Source: Casuarina equisetifolia
Lineage: Eukaryota > Streptophyta > Magnoliopsida > Fagales > Casuarinaceae
Direction of reading: 5' to 3'
NCBI GenBank assembly: GCA_028551475.1
Contig: CM052360.1
Location: 22,824,682-22,888,681 of the forward strand
DNA length: 64,000 bases
Below the pieces are notes generated by a model. It searched no databases, was not told the DNA's origin, and saw only the letters and a list, made by a program, of their open reading frames with translations. Position 1 is the first letter of the stretch; the number at the start of each line of letters is the position of its first letter. Shown in pieces: positions 22,650 through 32,797 of the stretch. A program made the translations under genes and the position numbers.

Positions 22650-23700
22650 GAACTCATATCTCTTTTGTCTTCGTAATACACTCTTTATGTCCAAGGCAAT
22701 CACATTTCTTGCATATCTCAGGTAACCAACAATACTCCACTCCTACCTCAAAAATAGCACCATTTCCCATGTCAATTTCAAATGAAGTTGGTAAAGAACA
22801 ATTTGTATCTATTTCAACACATACTTTTGCATATGATATTCTTTGTCTATGTTTAGTAGCTTTATCCATGTATAGTGGCTTTCCAACAGCACTAGCTACA
22901 TAGCTTATACCAATCTCATCCCATAGAACATGTGGGACATTATGCAACTTTATCCAAATTGGAATTGAATTGATTTTTCTTTTCAGTAATCTAATAGTAT
23001 TATGCCATTTTTGCAGAAATATTGGTTTTCCTACCACATTACATACTCCAGCTTCAAATATTTCCTCCATCTTTTGTTTATCAGAAAACCTAAAGAAGAT
23101 GAAACCACTGTCTGTTGCAGAAATATTTACTAAGCTTTGTTTTCCCCATTACATTTCTACAATTCCTTTAACTACAGAAAATGGTAATTTTGAGCCCAAA
23201 AAGAAACCTACAACATAATTTTCATAGAATTTACTTCCTTCTTCAATAACTTCCTTAGGAGGAGCAACTCTAATTTTTCCATCATTTAATACCAGTGGCT
23301 AGTATTTCATATGAGCATTTTGTGCTAATCTTCCTACTACAACCTTACTCCAAGATTCATGTTTTCCTTTATGTTCGAAACTCTCCTTAAAGATAATGTT
23401 GTTTGTCTCTTCTAACTTCTCATTTTTCTCTTTATTTCTTAGAGGCCCGTGAAATAAACTTTCTTGGATTTCTTGTTCAATTCTCACCTTTTCTTGTTGA
23501 GCTACATTTTCCTTGGTCATACTTTCTTTAGCCATGTTTCTATTTGCAAGGATTATTTGTCCAGATTTCATTATTTTAACTTCTGCATCATTATTTTCTC
23601 CTAAAGATTTCCAACAATCTTCAAGTTTCCTTATTTTTCTTTTCTCTCTTCTCTCAAGCTCTGTACTATTTGGGTCTATTCTCTAGAACACCTTGACCAT
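22650..23700 (-). pseudogene. LINE ORF1 (gag-like, zinc knuckle)
   Basis: Minus-strand frame from about 23,699 (with an early stop after about five codons) through 23,571-23,299 and 23,070-22,654. The 138-codon segment contains IPIWIKLHNVPHVLWDEIGI and ends with the zinc knuckle CKKCDCLGHKEC. This is the DUF4283/zf-CCHC arrangement usual for ORF1 of plant LINEs, an RNA-binding chaperone-type protein. The lysine- and glutamate-rich first part is probably coiled. The frame is broken between the segments. Confidence 0.8.
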
Positions 23701-24189
23701 CAATAGTTACCAACTTAGTAATGAACTAATTTAATAGGCAAGATTTTGGTAACATGTACCAAAAGTTCATGATCTACTCATTATACAAAGTTGATAGATT
23801 CTACCTTCTTCTACTGACAATCTACTTAAAATTCACTCTTCAAACCCTTTAGCTTAACTTAATAGAAACATGACTTTTGGTAGGTATACCTCCTCTTACC
23901 AATCCAAAACAAATATCTTAACTAAGTAATCAATAATTCAAACAACCACAAAATAGCACACCACAACAAATTTCCCACCTAATACTCACTACACCAATTT
24001 CTACTTCCAAGTTGCAAATCCAATATAAAAATAAAAATAAACTAGAAAACACAAAAAAAAAAAAAGAAATTTCCCACCAACACTTGTTCCAGCAGAGTCT
24101 ATTCCAGTTATAATCTAATAACTAGAGAAAAAATAAATAAAAAATATTTTTTTTATTTTTTATTTTTTTTACCACTTACCTCGTAGCCT

Positions 24190-24500
24190 AGGAAATCCGG
24201 CGATCAGCCATCAGGACCTTGTATGGACCTCTACGCGCCGTCACGCTCAGATCTGTCTCGCCCACGACCAGATCTACCTCTCGCCGCCGACCAGCTCTGC
24301 TTCCCGTCGCCGGCCACACCCGTAGCCGCTGATCTACCTCCCGATGAAGCGAAACCAGAAAATGTTAATGGGATCTTGGGCAACGGCAAGACAGGGGACG
24401 ATGGCAAGACGGGGATGGAACTGGAGTGGGGTTAGGACGATGGGATGACGGGGATGGGGATGGGTCTGGGACGACGGCGACGGGGATGGTGTATGGGATG
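24190..24500 (-). promoter_or_regulatory. GC-rich 5' region of the LINE
   Basis: An abrupt GC-rich island with GGGATGG / ACGGCG repeats lies in otherwise AT-rich DNA, upstream of ORF1 and inside the target-site duplications. This position fits the internal promoter/5' UTR of the LINE. A 70-codon plus-strand ORF here (24,223-24,435) is a by-product of base composition. Confidence 0.5.
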
Positions 24501-24702
24501 GTGTATGCCTAAGGTTGCTAGTCGGATTATTTTAGCTCTCTGGCCAATCTCGCAACCGCTTTAAATGATGGAGGCATCGTTCTCCCAGCTAGGAAAGGCT
24601 TGAACCAATATTTTCCAGATGGATGGGGTTTGGTATTAGCATCATTCCAGAGCCCTCACTACCAGACCAATATAAAAAAGAGTATATTCGAGATACAAAT
24701 CT

Positions 24703-24870
24703 AAAGTCAAACATATTTCTAAGGGACTTTCAACATTTAATTCCAAGTTGCACACATTACCAATCTCAAAACTTCTGCTTTCTTTAAAACCAGTGAGATA
24801 TTGAACAATATCGACCATTTTCTGGGCGGCATTGCAAAGAGACGTTGCTGGAAATGACAATGGCTTGTCG
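24703..24870 (-). mobile_element. Ty1/copia-like remnant, right half (split by LINE)
   Basis: The minus-strand frame MVDIVQYLTGFKESRSFE continues to LEICLTLDLYL and runs, across the removed LINE, into NCLVWHKRPGYLPF at 18,798 and below without a frame change. The exact right boundary is unclear. Sequence beyond about 24,870 becomes GC-richer and unassigned. Confidence 0.5.
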
Positions 24871-25282
24871 TCCGTCGCACGCCGGCGGCGAAGCTGAGTT
24901 TTCTAAGTTTTCCAGAGAAGCCTCTTGTTCTCTCTTTTCTTTGAGATATGCCTCGATGCTTTGATTTTCTCTTCCTTTGCCTTTAAGTGAGACACCGTCG
25001 GGCAGTGCGCTCCCTGGTCAGTTCACGCTGACTTGAAGGGGCTCAACTCACTCAAACCTAGGCACGTCAACTGGGCTATCGTCCATAATTTCATCTCTCT
25101 TTCTTTTGGGCCGGCTCTGCCCTACCATGTTAATATACATTATCTGGTGACGAAACCGTAAAGCGTAGCCTGAGCAATATCTCAAAGGCACGAGTGTGTA
25201 GAAAATGTTTTGGTTGGATATCATATAAGGAAAAGTTTTTGAAAACAATGAATGGTAAAATAATCCTAGAAATCACACATTT
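24870..25282. other. Unassigned spacer upstream of copy 2
   Basis: 24,880-25,030 is moderately GC-rich with open frames on both strands but no recognisable domain. 25,195-25,282 is homologous to 7,790-7,860, the spacer upstream of copy 1, so the array repeat resumes here. Confidence 0.4.
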
Positions 25283-25572
25283 TGTTACAGTCCTAAAGAT
25301 AATTGAATTCGTCATGCCAACAAACTTAAGCTTTTTGACTCAATGAATTGATTTATTATATTTGGTATCAAAGCCAAACACCACATCTCGAGTTCAAATC
25401 ACAGAAGAGGTGATTTGCAAAAAAGGCTACCTAGTAAAAAATATCATGAGCTGAAGGGGTGTCTAAATGCATGGGCCAATGTGGAGCCATTGTGAAATGA
25501 GTTGCTGAGGCATCCACTACGAAGCATAGTAAAATGTGACAATCCTAAAGGTAATTGAACCTCCCATAACAA
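25283..25572 (+). mobile_element. TRIM (miniature LTR retrotransposon), copy B
   Basis: Second copy of the element found at 9,467-9,770. The left terminal repeat is 25,283-25,360 (78 bp, starting TGTTACAGTCCTAAAG). A clear primer-binding site TTTGGTATCAAAGCC follows at 25,361-25,375 (compare TGGTATCAGAGCC for initiator Met-tRNA). The body has no coding capacity, and the truncated right repeat starts at 25,535 (TGTGACAATCCTAAAGG). It lies about 0.7 kb upstream of cupredoxin copy 2, where the distal promoter block of the other copies should be. Confidence 0.75.
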
Positions 25573-25739
25573 TTACCATTCAACCTTTTCTTATTTGTAC
25601 ACAAATTCCTAGTGGCAAAAATAAGGTAAGTAGTATAAGAGAAAAAATTAAATCCTCTCATATAAATATTTTATTGAGTGATAGTTAAAAGATTTTAAAC
25701 TTAATTCTCTCGTGTGTTTAAATGAGTTTGGTAATTCTA

Positions 25740-26160
25740 TGAGTTCATAATAGTGTTCCAATCTAAAGTAACCATCACTTTTAAATATTTTGCTTTATCT
25801 TCCTCCTAGGAGGCGTGAAATATGCAGGTGGAAAAGAAATCGAAAAAAGATAAGAGAGAAAAGGTCCAGTTGAACGGCTGAACCGTGACACATGGGACTT
25901 ATCAAAGTCTTCAAGTAAGATTTTCAATATTTCACCCACCACATCTAGGAAAAAGAGCCAATTTGGCAGGTTTGGCATTATGCTTTCTAGCTCGTGCTCT
26001 TGCTCTTCCTCTTGCTCTTGCTCTTGGAATGGGTTGCTAACGGAGCTTTTGACTTCGTTTTTGCAGTTTTCTACCAACCAGATTCAGGAATAGGTCCACT
26101 TGGCTGATTTCCACACCCTTTCTCTTGGTTCTCACTCTTCCGGGCCGCTCTATAAATACG
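25740..26160 (+). promoter_or_regulatory. Proximal promoter of cupredoxin copy 2
   Basis: The proximal block shared by all copies lies at about 25,806-25,905 (atatgcaggtgg, then accgtgacacatgggactta). It is followed by the conserved 'tatttcacccaccacatct' stretch and a TATA box TATAAATA at 26,151-26,158, 103 bp before the ATG. The distal CACGTCAGCC block found 640-860 bp upstream of copies 3-6 was not found here. Confidence 0.65.
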
Positions 26161-26253
26161 CATGAACTCGTCTTCTCCATACCAACATCTGGTTTTACAA
26201 TCTTTTCCTTAGCAGTCCTCCACTTTCGTGAGTTTCTTCTGTGAAAAAAAGAT

Positions 26254-26838
26254 ATGGGTGGTTTCACTTCTGCTCAGTGCCTCGTCCTCATCTTGACTGC
26301 CTCCGTGTTGGCAGTTTGTACGGCCAACAAGGATTGGCAGCCCAGCTATAATAGTAGTTGGCCTTACAGAGGAGGCTCCAATCATCCAAACCACACACAA
26401 GCTCCAAAGAAGATTGTCGTCGGCAGTTCAGAGGGCTGGCACTTCAACTTCAGCTACACTGATTGGGCTCTCAAAAATGGTCCCTTTTACATAAACGATA
26501 CTTTGGGTGAGTCGACATTCCTTGTTCATCATCTCTGCTTGTAATTTCGTTTTGTTGACAATACGGTTGTTGCAGTTTTCAAGTATGCTACACCAACCGA
26601 CAATACAACGATCCCACACAGTGTATACCTGCTGCCAAGCCTTCGGAGCTACTTGACGTGCAATTTAACAGGAGCACAGATGCTGGCCAATGAGACACAA
26701 GGTGATGGGGAGGGCTTCGAGTTCGTGTTGACAAAGTGGAAGCCTCACTATTTTGCATGCGGCATGCACGATGGCGCCCATTGCAAATATGGACAGATGA
26801 AGTTCTTTGTGTTGCCAATGTTTCATTCGTATTGGTAA
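26254..26838 (+). CDS. Secreted cupredoxin (phytocyanin-like), copy 2
   Basis: Two exons, 26,254-26,506 and 26,576-26,838, give 171 residues. The 69-bp intron (phase 1, GTGAGT...TTGCAG) is the shortest in the array and near the lower limit for plants. The protein has a signal peptide (about 1-24, ending CTA-N), a linker with WPYRGG, then a phytocyanin/plastocyanin-like domain beginning VVGSSEGW (55-62). Copper-site residues by position are His99 (PHSV), Cys146 (FACG) and His153 (DGAHC). The axial position is Gln158 or Met159 (GQMK), and Cys113-Cys154 is the likely disulfide. At least six N-glycosylation sequons are visible. No GPI-anchor tail is present. Blue-copper proteins of this fold carry single electrons or bind copper in the cell wall; this subfamily's role is unknown to me. 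It is closest to copy 1. Confidence 0.92.
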
Positions 26839-27710
26839 TTGATGGAGAAAATGACGACCGGAGCTTATTTTTGGTTGCTTTAATGTTTGTGTACTGTTGA
26901 ATAAGAGTCAAATCTCCATTTTTTTTAAATCATTTCCCTTATGCACAATGTAACGAGTTCTTTAATATTGAGATGACAGTGAATAAATATAACAGCTTTG
27001 ACTTGGTACATACGTTCTACAGAGATGCTCTAGTTCTGCTATGCAAACGAAAAGAAGCGAAGAAGCGTTAAGTAAGAAGTTTGAGCTAAAGTTAAACTAA
27101 ACGCAAGTTCTCTAACATGACAATCTCCTCGTACAATCCGATAGACTAATGTTTGATGCAATGGAAATCAATTTATCGCTTCTAAATCAAACTTTCTATT
27201 CGAAGTAACATGTTTGTGGCTTGGCAGAAAATAAAGAAACCTACTTGTATGTTGTTGGGTGTGTGGTGGTGGTGATGGTGGGGGGGGTTGTTTGAAGAAC
27301 TAGTGAAGACTTTGTAAAATAACTTGCCTTGTTCTTTGAAGGCAAAAAAAAAAAAAAAAAACAGAATCCTCCTTCTTTTGAATGGTGAAATTGAATGCTT
27401 TGAAAAAGCACTTCGTTCTCTTATTAAGACGCTTTTAGAACTTCATTGAAGTGCTGATAAGGGTACATGTTTTTATAACACCAAGCACGCTTTTTGTGGT
27501 AATGAAGGGCCTCATCCATTGAGTTTCTTTTGAGTCTGATCCATTAGGAATGTTACAAATTTTTAAAAGAATAAAGAAAGTGGGAACACTGAATGGGAAA
27601 CAAACGAGACAAGTGATGAACACCCAAAATGGGAAAAATAGTAGAATTGAGTTACAAATGTTACAACTCAATTCACGCGCTTGAAAGCCTATACACTTAA
27701 GCATAAATGT
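26839..27710. other. 3' flank of copy 2 and array spacer
   Basis: The first 400 bp match the 3' flank of copy 1. A short G/T-rich stretch (gtggtggtggtgatgg) lies near 27,262-27,290 and an A run near 27,343-27,361. About 27,330-27,560 is the recurring array spacer, homologous to 7,540-7,770. No supportable gene. Confidence 0.5.
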
Positions 27711-27711
27711 C

Positions 27712-27890
27712 CAATTTTTTTTAGCGAAAAGTTAAGTTTATATTAATGAAATTTAGTGGACAAAAGTATAAAAGTATACTTTAACATTACAAAAGATATT
27801 TAAAGTATGAAAAGATAGAAATTAGAAATCTTCAAATCTCACTTAATATAATATTTTCTTAAAAAAAATTATTTTGGAATAAAGAAACTA
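27712..27890 (-). mobile_element. Short 3'-end LINE fragment
   Basis: A T run followed by sequence resembling the 3' end of the short LINE family (aagatagaaattagaaatcttcaaatctcactt; compare 14,035-14,075 and 52,488-52,520). It is heavily 5'-truncated and has no coding remnant of note. Confidence 0.6.
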
Positions 27891-28339
27891 TCTCTCAAGC
27901 AAAAGCGTTTCTCAAAATGTTGTTTGTTGTTAATGTAAGGTTTCAATTAAGTTTGGTAAAATAACCATGAAAACCATAATATCACGCTACCTAAAATTAT
28001 TTGAACATACAAGTAACACAAATTGAGATAAATTTTTTTTTCTTATACACATACCAACTCACATATTTAGGTGTCAAACATAATATTAATATGCTAAAAT
28101 GACACCAAAGTTTCTAATTTATAGCCTGATGTAAATATGTTCTCTTCTTAGATCTAACACAAAATTTAGTCCCAAGATATTGGTTAAAAGCAATTGAGTC
28201 TGGATAACTTGTTTGTTTCGTCAAACAGATAGAAGACACCTAGCAAATACTCATAATGACAAAAATATGTTAAGATTAAAAAAAAAAATTAGCCCGTCCA
28301 TTTTGAATGTTTCACTAGAGGAAGAGTGTTGTGCTATCA

Positions 28340-28924
28340 ACAATCAGCATCACGTCAGCCAAAGTATAATGAGTTCTTAGACATTAATTGTACCTTCCCA
28401 AGCATGTTTGATAATCCAATTAAATTAAGAACCAATTCGTCACCAAAACACATTAGGCACTGAGATCTTTTGGTCAATTTGGTTCCTTAGAAAGAGTTGA
28501 AAATGATGATGGCGATTTTGCCTAAACCAATCCTGGTTGAACGAATAATTTCCTTCTGCTTTCCCCAACCTCGTGCAGATTTGCAATGCCTTGGATATTT
28601 CCTAAAGGAATTTTTTAGTGCTTCGGTAATTTTGTTTGAGGTGCTGCTTATACTTGTTCGGTTTCTTGCCAAATTACCGTGCCTTGTAAATATGTTGATT
28701 TTTCTGCCTTCTGGCAGGCATGTAACATGCAAGAGGAAAAGACACCTAGAAAGGCAAAGAAAAAAGGCCCAAGTGGACGACTAACTCGAGAAACATGGGA
28801 CTTAACTAAGTCTTCGCCTTATATTTTCAACATTTCACCTAACACATTTAGGAAAAAGGGTCTATTTGGTGATCTTGCATTGTGCTTTCTTCCTCCTTTC
28901 TCCTTGCTCTCGCCACTATAAATA
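28340..28924 (+). promoter_or_regulatory. Promoter of cupredoxin copy 3
   Basis: The distal element CACGTCAGCC lies at 28,351-28,360, about 645 bp before the ATG. It contains ACGTCA/TGACGT, a core bound by plant bZIP (TGA-type) factors. The proximal conserved block is at about 28,710-28,806 and the TATA box CTATAAATA at 28,916-28,924. Nearly the same layout is found for copy 4. Confidence 0.65.
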
Positions 28925-29004
28925 CCGCTTAGCTCGTCTCCTCAAAGTCAACATCTTCTTCAACAATCTTTCCTTAAGTTGCACTCTGAAATATTGAAGA
29001 TCAA

Positions 29005-30022
29005 ATGGGTAGTTTCATTTTTGCTTCCACCTTGATTTTGACTGCATCCATGTTGGCTGTCACTACGGCCAACAGAGGGTGGCAGTTCGGCTTCAACCCT
29101 TATTGGTCTTCCAACAGTAGCTCCAATCACCCAAAATCTACAGCAGCACCAAAAAGGATCATCGTCGGCGGGTCTGAAGGCTGGCACTTCAACTTCAGCT
29201 ACACTGATTGGGCTATCAGAAATGGTCCCTTTTACATAAACGATACCTTGGGTGAGTCGATATTCCTTGTTTATCCTCTCTGTGCATGTGTCATTTGGTC
29301 TTGTTGATACTTGTCCTCAAAACTAGTTTTCATTTCTTTTTACGCAAGACCTAAGCAGCAAAATCCTATATATGGATATTACAATCAATGTTATTTGCAA
29401 GTTTGTTTCTATTGTTTGCTAAATTTATTAGAGATATCAATCAAGATTTGAATTGTATGAAATAATTAAAATCTGATACATCATCTCGTTTTAAGCATAG
29501 AACAACCTAAAAGTGATGAGATGGAGTAATATGTAAAGACTATGGAAACTTACTCTACAATAAGTATTGTATTTGAACTTAAGTTTTGATATTATGTTAA
29601 AAAAAAAAAATTCAACTTTCACCTTTCAAATTGGTCATTAAGATACAAGAATATCCAAATATGTAAAGAAGATCGTATGTCAATATATTGTGAGTCTGTA
29701 TTCTTCTCATACCCTACTAGTAATATGACTTTCTATTTGCTGAAAATATTTGGTTGCAGTTTTCAAGTATGATCCACCGACAGACAATACAACAATTCCT
29801 CACAGTGTATACCTGCTTCCAGACCTTCGGAGCTTCCTGACATGCAATTTAACAGGAGCACAGATGCTGGCCAACGAGACACAAGGAGGTGGGGAGGGCT
29901 TCGAGTTCGTGCTCACAAAGTGGAAGCCTCACTATTTTGCTTGCGGTATGCACGATGGCGCTCATTGCAACGTTGGACTGATGAAGTTCTTCGTGATGCC
30001 AATGCTTCGTTGCCATGGATGA
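29005..30022 (+). CDS. Secreted cupredoxin (phytocyanin-like), copy 3
   Basis: Exons 29,005-29,251 and 29,760-30,022, intron 508 bp (phase 1), 169 residues. It has a signal peptide (about 1-23, AVTTAN) and a short Asn/Ser-rich linker. The cupredoxin domain runs from VGGSEGW (54-60) to VMPM. Copper-site residues are His97, Cys144 and His151. The residue at His+5 is Leu156 and the next is Met157 (GLMK). The disulfide is probably Cys111-Cys152. The C-terminus RCHG differs from RWY or HSYW in other copies and adds Cys167, which is likely unpaired. The start is chosen by the conserved MG(S/G)F(T/I)FAS signal-peptide beginning, and the TATA box is 81-89 bp upstream. It is the sister of copy 4 within the segmental duplication. 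Physiological role unknown. Confidence 0.92.
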
Positions 30023-32797
30023 TTAACTACAGAAAGTGAAGCCCAGAACTCACTACAAGTAGCTGTTCTTCGATAATGCTTGTGTGGTACTATATAAATG
30101 ATAATCTTTTGTTACTCTATGTTTCCCTTATACACAGTGTAATTATTACCGAATATTAAGAGTACACTGAATAAATGTACCAGCTTCGACCTGGTATACA
30201 TGTTCTACAGAGTTGTCTTAGTTCTGCATCCTTCTCATTTTGCACCGCTTAGTATGTGTATAGCTCAAGGTGGATTACTTTGTATTGGATGTTTTAAAGG
30301 TTTTTTAAACAAGATGAAAGTCCAATTCCACAATTAATTCATGAATTAAGGAATACACATCTATATTTAAATGTTATTTAAGGATCACTTCTTTCAAGTG
30401 AGAGATTTTTATTCTCAATATTTTTCGTACACTAAGCATATCTAAAAGGCTTAAAATTGAATAAAAGTATAAGTGGATCAACAGAAATATAATACCATAT
30501 AAATAAACTTAAAATTCAATCTAAAAGTTAATTCATGAATTAGGAAAATTTTGTATTTAAATATTGCTTAAGGATCTCTTTTTTGAAAGTTCAATTTTCC
30601 TCCTCAATAGTTTCTACATAAAATAATATATCATATAGAAAAATACAAATTATCTAATAAAACTATTTCGGCATACATTAAGATAAGATTAATGTATCAC
30701 TTCTATAATTAGCTAATGCAACATAAATCTTTATTTAAAATATGATGTTTGTACCTTGGCACCAAAAAAAGCATGTTTATAAGTTGAAAAACAATAATTT
30801 ACTACTTCTTGAAGAAAAAGATGGAGAAAAGGAAATCTCAAACTGGCGCCTTTTGAAATAGTCTCGTTGGTTAAAACTTCCTTTTTCTGGTTCAATCGAA
30901 TTCCTCCATGCCTATTGTGCAACTTCAGATTTGTTCAGAAGAAAGATAATGTCAAAAAAAAAAAAAAAACAAAATATAGAATAAAACTGTAGAAACAAAT
31001 GAATAAGGCGATCTACTGGTGGCTTACCAAGATTGGCGACTTTAATTAGTGTATCGAATGCACTAATTAATAATATTTGCACTTTGAATGGTTATCCTGT
31101 GTTTAGTCAAGCATAAAATGAGAGTTATCCTGTGTTTAGGAAGAAAAAAAATATATTACAGAATGTGATATGGGAGAACTTATTTCTTGGCTTTGACACT
31201 TGATGCTACCCATTGGAAATTTTTACATCTGACTAATCATAATATAGCTTGAAGAATTACATATAGTGGAAATATTTTGAATGTTATAACCTTATGGATT
31301 ATTGTATTGGTTTTCTACCACTTCGTTGAAGAAGTACAATAAAACTAAATGATTCAAAAAAAAAAAAAAATAGGACAAGCGAATGTTCTCCGAGTACAAC
31401 CAACAAGAATATACAAAGATTGATCACAAATCTTTAAGATTTGATTCACCAAAAGACCAACGTCTAAAGAACAAGTAACATCAACTTTATATCAAAGATT
31501 AGTGACATGAAAAAAGATAAACTTATATTCATTACAACTACAAATGAAAAGTTTTCATTCAACTCAACATAAAAGGCTCTTATCATCTAAGGACTTAAAG
31601 TTAATTGATACAGAGCTGCATGGCTTAAATATGCAATCCTATAACATAAAATGATATATGGATAGCACATCCAAATCAATTGGTCAAAAGAGATAAATCT
31701 ATTTTCTTGAATATTTTAGGTATAAAGATTTTCATTTATGTAATATATTTACTGATTTTTGAAATCGCTGTTTCTCAAAAGAGTATTTCTACGTATAAAG
31801 CGTTTCCGTTGTCTTGATCAATTTAAGAAGTTTATAGGACTAAGTGCTAATAAAGGAAATTTGCATTTATTTGAGATTGCAATAAGTATTAGATACTATA
31901 TTATTTACATTGTTTCTTATAATAAGTTCTCTCTTTCCTTAGGGTACTTTCAAATATATTTAATTTGTTAGATATATTATGATATTTAGACTAACATATG
32001 CATAAATCAACATTTAGATGTCTACATTTGATAAGAAAAAGTTAGTAAACACATCTCTTTCCATCTCAAGTAAATTCCTGCCTGTGTTAGTGAGAAATAA
32101 TCCTCATTACTTCTGAATCAAAGTTTATACTCTTTTAGAATGATGCCTCTTGTTTATATTTACCAAGGAAAGTTAGACAAAATAGATGGGCTCACAAGCC
32201 TATTTAAAGCTAGTTAGAGATATCCCAGATTTCGTTATGAAAATCTTTCTCATTCACCTTATCATTCATAGGATTAGATGAATAGTTTGTTTTCTAGTTA
32301 AAACTCCAGAGTATTGTTCTGTTAAACTTCATTTTAAGTGTGTATTGAACGCAAGGGACAACTCCAACAGATATGATCTAGGCTTGAAGGACACAAAACT
32401 AGGGCTTGAGGGCACATAATGGCTGTTGGGGTAAAAGTTACAGATTGTGGAGTTCTTTCTATGTTTAATTGCTTTTAAAAAAAAATTAAAACGGAGGTCA
32501 AGCAAGTTACGATACTTTACTACATTTTTGTCAATTTATGCTAGCTCAAGTGAAGCTACTATACTTTAGAAGGTTAATGACCCCAATACAACAGGAGCCA
32601 AAGTTACATAGAAGCATGCTTATTAACCTAACAGTAAAGAGACAAGGCTTCAAAAGGATGGAGCAGTGAATGAAACGGCTAGGTTAAAACACTTGTGTGA
32701 TGTAAGTATTATTAGAAGTCACTTAATCTGAACTAAGTTCACCTCACTTAGTCAAGAAAAGAAACTTTAGGATCTAACGTTTTGAAGATATTGTACG
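30023..32797. other. 3' flank of copy 3 and array spacer
   Basis: No gene is visible. It is collinear with 37,168-38,585 plus 39,796-41,275 downstream of copy 4. At 31,060-31,215 there is one copy of a unit ('ggttatcctgtgtttag...') that is tandemly doubled in block B. At about 31,835-31,975 lies the recurring array spacer. Confidence 0.55.

Larger units (their letters stand above)
18812..24689 (-). mobile_element. Nearly full-length LINE (plant L1-type) with 13-bp TSD
   Basis: A 5,878-bp minus-strand element flanked by a perfect 13-bp direct repeat GAGATACAAATCT (18,799-18,811 and 24,690-24,702), with a poly(A) tail seen as a T run at 18,812-18,826. In sense order it has a GC-rich 5' region (24,490-24,190) and ORF1 (about 23,700-22,650) with a gag-like domain and a CCHC zinc knuckle. 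ORF2 (22,273 to about 18,920) carries an apurinic endonuclease, a reverse transcriptase (LRQGDPFSLFLF, CFADDLFLFAHGD) and a C-terminal zinc-binding region. A handful of stop codons and frame breaks interrupt the ORFs, several at positions where Trp or Gln/Arg codons are expected. It is recent compared with the other elements but probably no longer active. Confidence 0.93.
27905..32797. repeat. Segmental duplication, block A (contains copy 3)
   Basis: Collinear with block B at about 35,220-41,275 over its whole length: the distal and proximal promoter, both exons and intron of the cupredoxin, the 3' flank and about 2.7 kb of spacer. Identity is high in the exons and lower in spacers. Matching left ends are 'cctaaaattatttgaacata' (28,001 and 35,308). 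Matching right ends are 'aactttaggatctaacgttt' (32,763) and 'aactttgggatctaacgttt' (41,248). Block A lacks the LINE and the extra 142-bp unit that block B carries. Confidence 0.88.

Noticed and set aside
24223-24435. GC-rich plus-strand ORF as a possible gene exon
   Set aside because: It lies inside the LINE target-site duplications, upstream of ORF1. The base composition explains the ORF, so I treat it as the LINE 5' region.
25361-25376. tRNA-like string TTTGGTATCAAAGCC
   Set aside because: It matches an LTR primer-binding site complementary to initiator Met-tRNA, not a tRNA gene; no cloverleaf can be drawn around it.
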